A DNA stretch of 33,296 nucleotides from Anaerolineales bacterium (GCA_020060485.1 JAGVAB010000156.1:1-33296), one strand, 5' to 3'; shown: positions 1 through 8,189, numbered from the stretch's first letter. Numbers and translations are program-made. The notes: a model not told the origin generated them from the letters alone.

Positions 1-110
1 AGCAACGGCGAAGCCGTTGCTCAACACAGTACAAAAAGCTCCCCTTCCCGCAGAAGAATGAATTGGGATTCGTCACGCAAGCAGCGGGGAGGGGAGTTCA
101 AGGGGTGGGG
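1..110. repeat. Intergenic palindromes at window start
   Basis: Positions 1-21 form a perfect hairpin: a 9-bp stem (AGCAACGGC) around a GAA loop. It is followed at about 39-51 and 91-104 by an imperfect inverted repeat of a C-rich and a G-rich arm (CTCCCCTTCCCGC and GCGGGGAGGGGAG, one G.T pair). The C4-TTCCC type arm resembles the palindrome at 3379-3401, so this is probably a REP-like intergenic element. No gene is visible in 1-271 on either strand. The left edge is cut by the window. Confidence 0.45.
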
Positions 111-243
111 TGAATAAACCCTGGTGATGTACAGACCGTCTTTCGTCCGGCCTTGTGCCATCAATAAAAGAAACAAATGGAAAATTAACTTTGAGAAAGC
201 CATGGTTCCATCGCTTTGCCTGAGGCGGGTTGACAGAAAGGCG

Positions 244-252
244 TGCTATAAT
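244..252 (+). promoter_or_regulatory. Extended -10 promoter of the Thr/Pro-rich protein gene
   Basis: TGCTATAAT is a perfect extended -10 box. A TTGACA at 230-235 lies only 11 bp upstream and is too close to act as its -35. Transcription should start near 259, which leaves a leader of about 13 nt with no Shine-Dalgarno before the ATG at 272. Confidence 0.55.
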
Positions 253-271
253 TTCCAAAACTTGATCTTCT

Positions 272-1276
272 ATGTTTGAAAAGAAATTCATGGATCTGGA
301 TATTCGCACATTTGTACAAACAGCATTTTATCTGTCCATCCTGGGTATTGCGATTGGCATCTGGCTCGGCGTTCGCAATATCCGGAACGGGCAGCGTTTG
401 ATGTATTTTCGCAAAAGGCGGGAAATGATCGTACGCGGCTGGCGCATGATCCTGGTGGCGGTATTCATGGTCGGGGCGGCTTTCTTTTTGAATCAGTATG
501 CCGAGCCAGTGGCATACCAATTGTTCCCGCCTTCACCATCTCCAACGTTGACATTTACGATTACCCTTACGCCGACCATCACGCTGACGCCGACGATCAC
601 CCTGACCCCGACAATCACCAACACGCCGGAGGTATCACCGACTCCGGTGCTCCCATCTGGTATTCTGGCGGAATTCACCAGTGAGATCACCCCCAGTCCC
701 AATTCGGTATTTTCACCGATCCTGTTCTCAACCAGGATGGATGAAGAGACGCGACAGCCGATCAGTCCTGCAGAAACATTTAACAATCCTGTTGGTAAGT
801 TGATCGGGACGTACAGTTATAACAATTTGTTGGCAGGGGTACAATGGACGGTGATCTGGTACCGGCTGGTGGACGGCGAGGTTATTTGTTATCAAACGGC
901 ACCGTGGGCGGGTGGCACGGGAGGTTATGCTTATATCGAGTGTGATCCGATTTCAACGGCCTGGCAAGCAGGGGAGTATGAGGTGCAGATGTTCATCGGA
1001 GATGTATGGCTGGTTTCGGGGCGTTTCAATGTTGCTGGTGACCCGCCTACGCCAACCGCGACCCCATCACCATCCAGAACACTGACGCCAACTTTCACTA
1101 TCACGCCGACGCCATTACCGACGGGCACGGCAACGGTTACGCCGACCCGTACCAGCACATTGACACCGACACCCAGCCGAACACCACCGCCTACGTCAAC
1201 CATGGTGCCCACGCGTACACCGCGACCTACGGATACCCGCTGGCCGACAGTAACCCAACCCGCCAGCGCACCTTGA
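272..1276 (+). CDS. Membrane-anchored protein with Thr/Pro-rich linkers
   Basis: A 334-residue protein of unknown function. Two hydrophobic segments lie at about residues 15-33 and 58-74, separated by a basic stretch (RKRREMIVRGWR). After them come an extracellular Thr/Pro linker (about 88-130, with TITLTP units), a folded beta-rich domain (about 135-255, with WTVIWYR, CYQTAPW and GEYEVQMFIGDVWLVSGRFNV), and a second long Ser/Thr/Pro tail up to the C-terminus. Such linkers are common in Chloroflexota surface proteins. The middle domain resembles an Ig-like or beta-sandwich module of extracellular proteins, with no catalytic motif. The ATG at 272 lacks a clear Shine-Dalgarno; an in-frame ATG at 290 is the alternative. 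It is convergent with psuG and shares its terminator. Confidence 0.8.
   Translation: MFEKKFMDLDIRTFVQTAFYLSILGIAIGIWLGVRNIRNGQRLMYFRKRREMIVRGWRMILVAVFMVGAAFFLNQYAEPVAYQLFPPSPSPTLTFTITLTPTITLTPTITLTPTITNTPEVSPTPVLPSGILAEFTSEITPSPNSVFSPILFSTRMDEETRQPISPAETFNNPVGKLIGTYSYNNLLAGVQWTVIWYRLVDGEVICYQTAPWAGGTGGYAYIECDPISTAWQAGEYEVQMFIGDVWLVSGRFNVAGDPPTPTATPSPSRTLTPTFTITPTPLPTGTATVTPTRTSTLTPTPSRTPPPTSTMVPTRTPRPTDTRWPTVTQPASAP
557..628 (+). repeat. 18-bp coding tandem repeat (TITLTP units)
   Basis: Four consecutive 18-nt units (557-574, 575-592, 593-610, 611-628) encode TITLTP, TITLTP, TITLTP and TITNTP. Units differ mainly at third positions, so the array is old or codon-diversified. It forms the first Thr/Pro linker of the protein. 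Confidence 0.8.
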
Positions 1277-1300
1277 GTGCGTTCTTGTTGCCTGAGAAAT

Positions 1301-1335
1301 AAACAAACCGCCCGTTGTCCGGCGGTTTGTTTGTC
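1301..1335. terminator. Bidirectional terminator between the Thr/Pro protein gene and psuG
   Basis: A perfect 12-bp stem (AAACAAACCGCC at 1301-1312 with its complement at 1321-1332) encloses an 8-nt loop. T-rich sequence follows on both strands, more strongly on the minus strand (TTTATTTC). It lies between two converging genes. Confidence 0.85.
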
Positions 1336-1354
1336 TGTCTGGTACAGGAATGTT

Positions 1355-2290
1355 TTAAGCTTGATACAGTTTGTTGTCTGTCAGGGCGCAGGCTATATGG
1401 GCGGCAATGCGGGCATTGTTGCGCAGCAGGGCCAGATTGGAACGGAAACTGGTACCGCCGCTGAGCTGCTTGACGCGTTCCAACAGGAAGGGCGTAACCT
1501 TTGCACCGCGGATGCCTTTTTGCTCGGCCTCCTGAACAGCTTCTTCGATGACAGCTTCCAGTGCGGCGCGCGGCACGGCAGTTTCGGCAGGTGGGGGAAT
1601 AACCACCAGAATGGCGCTTTCCATGCCCATGCCCCAATGGGCGGCGGCGATTTCGGCCACTTCTTGCGGAGTTTCCACGCGCAAGTTGACCGGCAGACCG
1701 CTGTCCGGGGAAAAGAAGCCGGGGAATTCGTCGGTCTGGTAACCAATGATGGGCACCCCCCAGGTTTCGAGTACTTCAATGGTCGCCGGCAGATCGAGAA
1801 TGGATTTGGCCCCGGCGCAGGTTACGATCATGCCGCTGCGGCCAAGTTCCGGCAGGTCGGCAGAAACGTCAAAGGGTGCGTGGCGATGGACACCGCCAAT
1901 GCCGCCGGTGGCGAAGACACGGATGCCGGCGGCGCGGGCGGCGATCATGGTTCCGGTAACGGTGGTGCCGCCTTTTTCTTTGCGAGCCAGAGCGATGCCG
2001 AAATCTCGGCGGCTGATCTTGCGCGCCGGCTGACTGGTATCACCCAGGCGGGCAATTTCTTCAGCGGTGAGACCGATATGGATCCTGCCGTCCAGCAGAC
2101 CCACTGTGGCCGGGGTTGCACCACCCTGTTTGACCTCATCTTCCAGTTGGTGGGAGAGTTCGATGTTGGCGGGGTGAGGCAGGCCGTGGGTGAGAACCGC
2201 AGTCTCCAGAGCCACAATGGGCTGGAGGTGTTGAAGGGCCAGGGATACTTCTTTCGTATAGGTTAAGAACTGAGAAATGTTGGTTTGCAT
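1355..2290 (-). CDS. psuG: Pseudouridine-5'-phosphate glycosidase
   Basis: Splits pseudouridine 5'-phosphate reversibly into uracil and ribose 5-phosphate in the cytoplasm, the second step of pseudouridine catabolism. The 311-residue length is normal for PsuG. Family residues are visible: Glu29 (VALETAVLTHGLP), Lys91, GGIGGVHR at 129-136, Asp145 (metal) and the catalytic Lys162 in CAGAKSILD. These match E. coli Glu31, Lys93, Asp149 and Lys166 with a small offset. TDEFPGF follows further on. Its ATG comes immediately after the stop codon of the kinase gene upstream, with no intervening base, so the two are co-transcribed and probably translationally coupled. The kinase and glycosidase together channel pseudouridine from RNA turnover into uracil and the pentose pool. 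Confidence 0.95.
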   Translation of the reverse strand: MQTNISQFLTYTKEVSLALQHLQPIVALETAVLTHGLPHPANIELSHQLEDEVKQGGATPATVGLLDGRIHIGLTAEEIARLGDTSQPARKISRRDFGIALARKEKGGTTVTGTMIAARAAGIRVFATGGIGGVHRHAPFDVSADLPELGRSGMIVTCAGAKSILDLPATIEVLETWGVPIIGYQTDEFPGFFSPDSGLPVNLRVETPQEVAEIAAAHWGMGMESAILVVIPPPAETAVPRAALEAVIEEAVQEAEQKGIRGAKVTPFLLERVKQLSGGTSFRSNLALLRNNARIAAHIACALTDNKLYQA

Positions 2291-3247
2291 TTAGATCACC
2301 AATTGGTCATAGATTTTTTCAAGGGAAAGGTCGGGGACGACAGTTCCCGGATGCCGCAAGGTCAGTGATGCGGCAGAAACACCCAAACGAAGGGCTTCTT
2401 CGAGGGGAATGTCATTGAGGTAACCATAGATGAGGGTTGCGGTCAATGCATCACCTGCGCCGGTGGGGTCGGCGATGCGGGTGCGCATGGCAGGAATGTG
2501 ACCGCTGGTTTGGGGGGTGGCATAGCAGACGCCAAATTCTGCAATGGGGATGAAGGCTGCCTGAACCCCCAGATTGATCAAATTGCGGGCTGCAAGTTGG
2601 GCGGCATCCCTGTCTGCTATCTGAAATTCTGTGTTGGTGAGGAAGCTGGCTTCGTGAGCGTTGGCTGTCAGCATGAGCAATTTGTCAAGATAGGGCAGCA
2701 AACGGGGAGCCACCTTGTGGGAGGCTGCATCGGCGCAGACCGGGATCTTCGCAAGCCTGGCCTGATGAAAGATGGTGCGCAGGGTGGCAGGGCAAAGGTT
2801 TGCATCCACGAAGACCAGGCTAGCTTCCTTGAAGAGATGGCTGCGTTCACGAATATAGGCCGGAGTGATGGCTTCGAGAACGCGCATATCATAAAGGGCG
2901 AAGCTCAACAAACCCTTTTCTGTCAGCACCGCCAGATAGGAAGAAGTGGCATATTTGTTGGAGGCAAGGCAATCATCGATGTTGATACCAGCAGAATCGG
3001 CATGCTCGAGGAGCTGCCAGCCAAACTGGTCCTGTCCCACGGCAGTGATGAGGTGCACATCTTCGCCCAGATGGGCAAGGTTTTCAGCGATGTTGCGGGC
3101 CACCCCGCCAAAAGAAGGACGCACTTTGGCAGGCGTAGAGGTTTGCAGTTCAAGCATCTCAGTGGTGCGGCCGACAATATCCAGTCCGGCGGCACCAATG
3201 ACAAGAACGCTTTTACCGTTGGATTGCGAGTCATCATATGGAAACAT
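2291..3247 (-). CDS. psuK: Pseudouridine kinase (PfkB family)
   Basis: A PfkB/ribokinase-fold kinase of 318 residues that phosphorylates pseudouridine at the 5' position with ATP. It starts MFPYDDSQ, then SVLVIGAAGLDIVGRT (N-terminal strand), GGVARNIAENLAHLG (PfkB signature 1) and DPTGAGDALTATL (signature 2) with catalytic base Asp266. The identification as PsuK rather than ribokinase rests on the psuG gene directly downstream and on overall resemblance to E. coli YeiC/PsuK. The open frame extends upstream to 3766, but that extension crosses palindromic intergenic repeats and has no PfkB similarity. The ATG at 3247 is preceded by AGGA at suitable spacing, so it is taken as the start. Confidence 0.9.
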   Translation of the reverse strand: MFPYDDSQSNGKSVLVIGAAGLDIVGRTTEMLELQTSTPAKVRPSFGGVARNIAENLAHLGEDVHLITAVGQDQFGWQLLEHADSAGINIDDCLASNKYATSSYLAVLTEKGLLSFALYDMRVLEAITPAYIRERSHLFKEASLVFVDANLCPATLRTIFHQARLAKIPVCADAASHKVAPRLLPYLDKLLMLTANAHEASFLTNTEFQIADRDAAQLAARNLINLGVQAAFIPIAEFGVCYATPQTSGHIPAMRTRIADPTGAGDALTATLIYGYLNDIPLEEALRLGVSAASLTLRHPGTVVPDLSLEKIYDQLVI

Positions 3248-3287
3248 ATCAAATCCTGTTCTTCTTTGACGGGAATGCAGTACTGGA

Positions 3288-3296
3288 TTTATACCA
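3288..3296 (-). promoter_or_regulatory. Extended -10 promoter of psuK-psuG
   Basis: Reading the minus strand from 3296 gives TGGTATAAA, an extended -10 box. Transcription would start near 3281, giving a leader of about 34 nt that contains the Shine-Dalgarno AGGA of psuK. No convincing -35 is seen. Confidence 0.5.
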
Positions 3297-3378
3297 CAAA
3301 AGAGGCGTGGAAGGTTCGTGTTAAAGTAGGACAATTGCATCTTGTTCCGTGTTGAAATGTTTTTTACCCATCCCCCGA

Positions 3379-3484
3379 CCCCTTCCCAATTTGGGAAGGG
3401 GAGAAAAACTTTTTTTTGCAGCGAGTTTGAGCGCATTGCGCTCAAACTCGCTGCATGGTTCTCATTCCCCGCCCTGGGGCGGGG
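3379..3484. repeat. Cluster of three palindromes (REP-like element)
   Basis: Three perfect inverted repeats lie within 106 bp. At 3379-3401 an 11-bp C4-TTCCC stem has a one-base centre. At 3418-3454 a 17-bp stem has a 3-nt ATT loop. At 3467-3484 CCCCGCCC faces GGGCGGGG across two bases. None is followed by a T-run in the orientation needed for a terminator. The rest of the 483-bp gap between psuK and the PHP gene (3248-3730) holds only promoters and untranslated leader. Confidence 0.7.
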
Positions 3485-3593
3485 TAAACATTCATTTATC
3501 GTAGAAAAGAATTTTGATGCAATTGCCCTGCGTGTTAAAGGAATGTTTACAAGGATGTAAGAAAAATGAAGGTCGAGGTTATCCTGAATCGTG

Positions 3594-3599
3594 TATAAT
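3594..3599 (+). promoter_or_regulatory. Candidate -10 box upstream of the PHP gene
   Basis: A TATAAT lies about 130 nt upstream of the PHP-domain gene, without a recognisable -35. It would give a leader of about 125 nt in which no known riboswitch was recognised. Confidence 0.35.
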
Positions 3600-3730
3600 C
3601 CAACGGCGTAAAGGGAAGGCCGGTTTGCAAACATTTGGCCTGACTGCTTATTTTCTGGAATAAATTGAATGGTTGCTGCTGCGTTGTGTTGTGCCTGGTT
3701 ATTTGACGAGCAGCGGATTGTGAGGAAAAA

Positions 3731-4405
3731 ATGGAAGGGCTCTTGAAAGTGGAGTTTCACTGTCACACGGTGTATTCACGTGACAGTTTGAATGGTTTGA
3801 AACAATTGTTGCGGAGCTGCGAAAAGAGGGGGATCGACCGGTTGGTGATCACGGATCACAACACGATTGCCGGGGCGCAGCGTGCCAAAGAGATGGACCC
3901 GAAGCGGGTGATCGTGGGGGAAGAAATTGTAACTCGTGAGGGCGGGGAGATTCTGGCCTTTTTTGTTGATGAAGAGGTTCCCGGCGGGCTGCCAGCCAAA
4001 GAGGCTGTGCGGCTTTTGAGGGATCAGGGTGCTTTCATCAGCCTGGCGCACCCTTTCGATTACCGGCGGCATGGGTGGACACGCGCCCGGTTGGAGGAAG
4101 TGCTGCCGGACCTGGATGCGATTGAGGTGTTCAACGCCCGCGCATTGACAGCCGAGGTCAATCACAAGGCAGCCCGTTTTGCCGCCGAGCAGCAACTGGC
4201 TGGGACAGTTGGTTCGGATGCACACACCTTGCTTGAGCTGGGGCGGGCAACCTTGCGTATGCCGTTTTTTGACAGTGCCGATGAACTGCGGCAGGTGATC
4301 TGGCAGGGGCAGCCCAGTTTGAGAAAGTCCTCGATCCTGGTGCATGGCGGCTCGCGTGTTGCGGCATTGGTGCATGCGATCGCGCCCAAAATCGGTCAGA
4401 AATAG
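3731..4405 (+). CDS. PHP-domain metal-dependent phosphoesterase
   Basis: A stand-alone PHP domain of 224 residues. The metal ligands of the family are all visible: His10 and His12 (EFHCHT), Asp18, Asp42 and His43 (ITDHN), Glu64/65 (GEEI), His107 (LAHPFD), and Asp163 and His165 (GSDAH). PHP proteins of this size hydrolyse phosphoesters with a two- or three-metal centre. Characterised members act on nucleoside 3',5'-bisphosphates, on oligoribonucleotides (RNase AM type) or on histidinol phosphate. No histidine-pathway gene is nearby, so the substrate cannot be assigned here. The start is supported by GAGG about 6 nt before the ATG. It is followed by a tRNA gene with its own promoter and is probably monocistronic. 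Confidence 0.85.
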   Translation: MEGLLKVEFHCHTVYSRDSLNGLKQLLRSCEKRGIDRLVITDHNTIAGAQRAKEMDPKRVIVGEEIVTREGGEILAFFVDEEVPGGLPAKEAVRLLRDQGAFISLAHPFDYRRHGWTRARLEEVLPDLDAIEVFNARALTAEVNHKAARFAAEQQLAGTVGSDAHTLLELGRATLRMPFFDSADELRQVIWQGQPSLRKSSILVHGGSRVAALVHAIAPKIGQK

Positions 4406-4426
4406 GTGACAAATCTTGCATCAGGA

Positions 4427-4456
4427 TTGTCGAAAAATCAGGGTTTCTGATATAAT
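4427..4456 (+). promoter_or_regulatory. Promoter of tRNA-Leu
   Basis: TTGTCG at 4427-4432 and TATAAT at 4451-4456 are separated by 18 bp. TGA precedes the -10, making it an extended box. The tRNA begins 28 nt downstream of the -10. Confidence 0.65.
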
Positions 4457-4483
4457 CACAAACGACGGTGAATATCCCGTTGT

Positions 4484-4565
4484 GGGGCGGTGGCGGAATT
4501 GGCAGACGCAGGGGACTTAAAATCCCCCGGGATATCCCTTGTGGGTTCGACCCCCACCCGCCCTA
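4484..4565 (+). tRNA. tRNA-Leu (anticodon UAA)
   Basis: A class II tRNA of 82 nt. The acceptor arm is GGGGCGG (4484-4490) with CCGCCCT (4558-4564), giving a terminal G.U pair. The D arm is GCG-GAATTGGCAGA-CGC. The anticodon stem GGGGA/TCCCC encloses loop CTTAAAA with anticodon TAA at 4518-4520. A long variable arm (GGGATATCCC within 4528-4540) is typical of leucine tRNA. The T arm is GTGGG-TTCGACC-CCCAC. The discriminator base is A, and CCA is not encoded (CAG follows). Confidence 0.97.
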
Positions 4566-4577
4566 CAGAAAACGAAA

Positions 4578-4608
4578 CAGCCAGGCAATTTGCCTGGCTG
4601 ACATTTTT
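4578..4608 (+). terminator. Terminator of tRNA-Leu
   Basis: An 11-bp stem (CAGCCAGGCAA with its complement) has a one-base centre and is followed by ACATTTTT. It lies 12 nt after the tRNA. Confidence 0.8.
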
Positions 4609-4650
4609 GGTGCATGGGAAGTGGTGTGATGCGGGCGATGTGGAGCAGGA

Positions 4651-4659
4651 TGATATAAT
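4651..4659 (+). promoter_or_regulatory. Extended -10 promoter of the ABC transporter gene
   Basis: TGATATAAT is a perfect extended -10. The predicted start near 4666 leaves a 23-nt leader with AAGGA at 4676-4680, 8 nt before the ATG at 4689. Confidence 0.6.
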
Positions 4660-4688
4660 GCCATCATCTATTCAAAAGGACCAAAGAA

Positions 4689-6521
4689 ATGAGAATGCCG
4701 AAAACCCCAAACACTATCATCAATGGTAAAGTTCGTCAATTTAAGATCCAGGCTCTGTGGGTGATCAAAACCACCTGGCAGATCAGTCCGGGCCTGCTGA
4801 CGGGCATTATCGTAACCAGCTTCCTGGGGAACCTGCTGCCGGCGGCGTTAAGCTGGATTGGCCGGGAGATCGTCAATGCGATCACTGATCTGGTCAGATC
4901 CGGGGAAGGGACGGGCATCCAGTCTGTTTTGCCCTGGTTGATCCTGGGGCTGGTGGTGGCCATTGTTTCGGAGTTATTCAGCTCGCTGACCTCATTTCTT
5001 AAACAGCGGCTGGATGAAAATTTGCTGTTACGCCTTTCGATGGATATTCTAAAGCATGCTGCTTTCCTGGATGTGGGCCAACTGGAAGACCCTGAAATGC
5101 AGGACATTTTTGAACGGGTACAGAAGAATCCGGCCGGGCATTTTTCACTATTTCTTTCCAGAATGATCAACCTGTTTTCCAATATTATTCAGATGGTTTC
5201 TCTGGTTGTCATTTTGTATGCGGTGGAACCTTTGATCCTGATCGTTCTGGTGCCAATTCTCATTCCCTACGTCTATTCAAAATGGACACATTCACAAAAA
5301 GCATACAATAAAGAGTATTCCCGGGCAACCAAGCATCGCTGGGCAAGGTACTTTACCTCGACCCTGACTGGAAGAGATTCGGTGCCCGAGGTAAAGATTT
5401 TGAGTCTGGCGCCGTTATTGATCAATCAATATGAAGGCCTGCTGCAAGGTTTCATTGCGGAAGACCGCAAGCTTTTTAACCAGCGCATGCTTATGGAGAC
5501 GGTTTATGCGGTGATCCTGGGGATCGCCAGCTACCTGCTGATGGGCAGGATCGCCAGCCAGATTTTTTTTGATACGCTGACACTTGGTGACCTGACGTTA
5601 TTCATCACAGTTTCTGCGCGTTTGCGTTCTTCGCTGAGTAATGTGGCCGAATCTGCCAGCAATGCGGTGGCGGAATTGTTGTATATCGCCGACCTGAATT
5701 TATTCTGCAGCGTGGAGCCGCAAATCAAACGGCAGCAGGAAAGCCAGGCGATGAAGATCAAGGGGCGGGTTGAGTTCAAAGATGTCTCGTTCACTTATCC
5801 AGGCTCGGATGAAGAAGTCATCCACGATATCTCTTTCACCATCGAACCCGGCGAGACGATTGCCCTGGTGGGTGAGAACGGTGCGGGAAAGTCCACCCTG
5901 GTGAAGCTGCTGGCGCGTTTGTATGAGCCCACCAGCGGCAGTATTTTGATCGATGGTCTGGATACGCGCTTGATGGACCCGGAGAGCCTGCAAGGGCAAC
6001 TGGCTTTTGTCTTCCAGGCATTTAACCGCTATCAGGCGACTGTTTTTGACAATATCGCCTTTGGCAATATTGCCAAAAACCCCGGCCTGGCGGATGTTGA
6101 GCAGGTGGTAGAGGCGACAGGTATTCGCTCGCTTATCGATTCGATGCCGCTAGGGTATCAAACCATGCTGGGGCGGCATTTTGGCGCTTATGATCTTTCG
6201 GGCGGCATGTGGCAGAAAATTGCCCTGGCGCGGGCTTTCATGCGGGATGAGGCTGCATTGCTTATTCTGGATGAACCAACTGCTGCACTGGATGCGCGGG
6301 CGGAATACAAGCTTTTTCAACAGTTTGCCGAACTGGCCAGGAACCGCACCACCATTCTCATCTCACATCGTTTTTCGACTGTTCGCCTGGCAGACCGGAT
6401 CATTGTTTTGGATCAGGGACGGATCATTGAAGCCGGGTCGCATGAGGAGTTGATTGAGCTGAACGGGCAATATGCCGAGTTATACGATCTTCATCTGCGG
6501 CAGATGGAGGGATTGACCTAG
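4689..6521 (+). CDS. ABC half-transporter, fused permease and ATPase
   Basis: A 610-residue exporter-type ABC protein. The N-terminal ~330 residues hold about six membrane helices (hydrophobic stretches near 30-55, 75-97, 160-200 and 265-310). The nucleotide-binding domain has Walker A GENGAGKST at 395-403, signature LSGGMWQKIALARA from 503, Walker B ALLILDEPT with Asp528 and Glu529, and switch His560 (ISHR). The signature reads LSGGM where most have LSGGQ. A homodimer, or a heterodimer with a partner elsewhere, is expected, since no second ABC gene is adjacent. The substrate (lipid, peptide or drug) cannot be read from sequence. The start is supported by AAGGA 8 nt upstream. It is monocistronic between its own promoter and a 267-nt gap before purB. 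Confidence 0.9.
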   Translation: MRMPKTPNTIINGKVRQFKIQALWVIKTTWQISPGLLTGIIVTSFLGNLLPAALSWIGREIVNAITDLVRSGEGTGIQSVLPWLILGLVVAIVSELFSSLTSFLKQRLDENLLLRLSMDILKHAAFLDVGQLEDPEMQDIFERVQKNPAGHFSLFLSRMINLFSNIIQMVSLVVILYAVEPLILIVLVPILIPYVYSKWTHSQKAYNKEYSRATKHRWARYFTSTLTGRDSVPEVKILSLAPLLINQYEGLLQGFIAEDRKLFNQRMLMETVYAVILGIASYLLMGRIASQIFFDTLTLGDLTLFITVSARLRSSLSNVAESASNAVAELLYIADLNLFCSVEPQIKRQQESQAMKIKGRVEFKDVSFTYPGSDEEVIHDISFTIEPGETIALVGENGAGKSTLVKLLARLYEPTSGSILIDGLDTRLMDPESLQGQLAFVFQAFNRYQATVFDNIAFGNIAKNPGLADVEQVVEATGIRSLIDSMPLGYQTMLGRHFGAYDLSGGMWQKIALARAFMRDEAALLILDEPTAALDARAEYKLFQQFAELARNRTTILISHRFSTVRLADRIIVLDQGRIIEAGSHEELIELNGQYAELYDLHLRQMEGLT

Positions 6522-6690
6522 AACTGCGTATAGCCATCCAGGATCAGGATTGACCCATCGCCAGTCTCGTCAATGGGTGCGCACTTCAATGGAGGAATTC
6601 CTGATGTGATGCAGGATTTGGCGTCGATTGTCGTCAGGTTTATTTTTCAAAAACATACATGGTGATTCCAGGAATGCGGGCTGGATGAAG

Positions 6691-6696
6691 TATAAT
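6691..6696 (+). promoter_or_regulatory. Candidate -10 box of the purB-purA-purH cluster
   Basis: TATAAT about 90 nt upstream of purB, without a clear -35 or TG extension. The 267-nt gap before purB (6522-6788) shows no convincing terminator for the ABC gene and no recognisable purine riboswitch. Confidence 0.35.
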
Positions 6697-6788
6697 TTTT
6701 TCTGGCTCGCACGGAAGATTGTATTCCCGGATGAATCGGCGAGCTGAATATTCCTGGTGGGGCTGCGTTGTAAAAGAACGAGGTTTTT

Positions 6789-8189
6789 GTGGATCGATTT
6801 GAGGGTTATCTTTCTCCGTTTTCCTGGCGGTATGGGTCTGAAGCCATGCGTGGTTTGTGGAGCGAAGCCCACAAATTGCATACCTGGCGCAGGCTGTGGG
6901 TGGCGCTGGCCCAGGTGGAGCATGAAGCCGGCATGGTGTCGGCGGAGCAACTGGATGCGCTGCGCCAGCATCAGGATGATATTGACATTGTACGTTCACA
7001 GGCAATTGAAACCGAGATCCAGCATGACGTGATGGCAGAAATCCGCTGCTTTGGCGAGCAGGCTCCGGCGGGGGCAAGTATCCTGCATCTGGGGGCAACC
7101 TCGTCTGACATCAAGGACAATGCCCTGGTTTTGATCCAGAAGGATGCCCTGTTATTGCTGAAGGCAAAATTGCTGCGCCTGCTGGATGCACTGGCCGGGC
7201 AGATGGAAAAATGGGCTGATCTGCCGGAAGTGGGTTTCACCCATTTGCAGCCGGCCGAGCCGACCACGCTGGGCTACCGTCTGGCAATCTATGCCCAGGA
7301 CCTGCTGACAGATCTGGAGCAATTGTGTGCGGTGGAAAGCAGGCTGAAAGGCAAGGGTTTCAAGGGAGCAGTGGGTACGGGGGCATCCTTTATTCAGGTG
7401 CTGGGGGCAGAGTGGGTGGAAGTTTTTGACCGCCGCCTGGCGGAACTGTTGGGGATCGGCTTTTTCCCGGTGACGACGCAGACCTACCCGCGCAAACAGG
7501 ATTATTCCGTTTTGAGTACCCTGGCCGGGATGGGAGCTTCGCTGCACAAACTGGCTTTTGACCTGCGCATTTTGCAGTCGCCGGTCATTTTTGAAGTGAG
7601 CGAACCTTTTGGCAAGAAACAGGTGGGCTCGTCTGCCATGCCTTTCAAAAAAAACCCGATCAACGCCGAGAAGATGGATTCGCTGGCGCGCCTGCTGGCA
7701 CAGTACCCGCGGGTGGCATGGGACAACGCTGCACTTTCGCTGTTGGAAAGAACGCTGGATGACAGCGCCAACATGCGCAGTGTGCTGCCTGAGGCTTTTC
7801 TGATCAGCGATGAACTGCTGGAGACGGCGGTCAAGATCGTTTCTGGACTGGTGGTGCACGAAGAACAGATCGTCCGCAATTTTGCACGCTTTGCACCATT
7901 TGCCAGCGTGGAAGCAGTGTTGATGGCCATTGCCCGCAAGGGCGGCGGCCGGCAGGTTTTTCATGAAGTGCTGCGGGAACATTCGCTGCGTGCCTGGGAT
8001 ACGATGCTGACCGAAGGCCAGAATCCGCTGCAGGCATGGATCAGCGCTGATGCGCGGGTGCTGGCGTACTTGAGCGCAGAGGAACTGACCCAATTATTTG
8101 ATCCATCCACGTATCTGGGTTGGGCGCCGCAGCGGGCCAGAGAGATGGCACAAGAGATCAAGGTGGTACTTGGTGCGAATGGTTATTGA
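6789..8189 (+). CDS. purB: Adenylosuccinate lyase
   Basis: A homotetrameric fumarase/aspartase-superfamily enzyme. It cleaves SAICAR to AICAR plus fumarate, and adenylosuccinate to AMP plus fumarate. Visible signatures are LHLGATSSDIKDNA (substrate binding, about residues 98-111), FTHLQPAEPTTLGYR with the general-acid His region (about 150-165), and the flexible catalytic loop GSSAMPFKKNP beginning at Gly280, with the catalytic serine at 281/282. The 466 residues are within the family range. The start is GTG at 6789 with GAGG about 6 nt upstream. The purA and purH genes follow on the same strand, so the three make one functional block: PurB feeds AICAR to PurH and finishes the AMP branch begun by PurA. 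The gap to purA is 144 nt, so an internal promoter is possible. Confidence 0.95.
   Translation: MDRFEGYLSPFSWRYGSEAMRGLWSEAHKLHTWRRLWVALAQVEHEAGMVSAEQLDALRQHQDDIDIVRSQAIETEIQHDVMAEIRCFGEQAPAGASILHLGATSSDIKDNALVLIQKDALLLLKAKLLRLLDALAGQMEKWADLPEVGFTHLQPAEPTTLGYRLAIYAQDLLTDLEQLCAVESRLKGKGFKGAVGTGASFIQVLGAEWVEVFDRRLAELLGIGFFPVTTQTYPRKQDYSVLSTLAGMGASLHKLAFDLRILQSPVIFEVSEPFGKKQVGSSAMPFKKNPINAEKMDSLARLLAQYPRVAWDNAALSLLERTLDDSANMRSVLPEAFLISDELLETAVKIVSGLVVHEEQIVRNFARFAPFASVEAVLMAIARKGGGRQVFHEVLREHSLRAWDTMLTEGQNPLQAWISADARVLAYLSAEELTQLFDPSTYLGWAPQRAREMAQEIKVVLGANGY

Noticed and set aside
230..252. TTGACA and TATAAT as a standard promoter pair upstream of the gene at 272
   Set aside because: The spacer is only 11 bp; the -10 is better explained by its TG extension.
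1277..2266. 329-residue ORF opposite psuG
   Set aside because: It is an antisense shadow of a clear psuG gene, with Gly/Ala/His-biased composition and no domain.
3248..3766. N-terminal extension of psuK to 3766 (491-residue ORF)
   Set aside because: It runs through palindromic repeats and the promoter region, has no PfkB similarity, and a Shine-Dalgarno-supported ATG lies at 3247.
6550..6582. Terminator after the ABC transporter gene
   Set aside because: Only a 6-bp ACCCAT/ATGGGT pairing with a long loop and no T-run.
7152..8093. 313-residue ORF opposite purB
   Set aside because: His/Gln-rich antisense shadow of the lyase gene with no recognisable domain.
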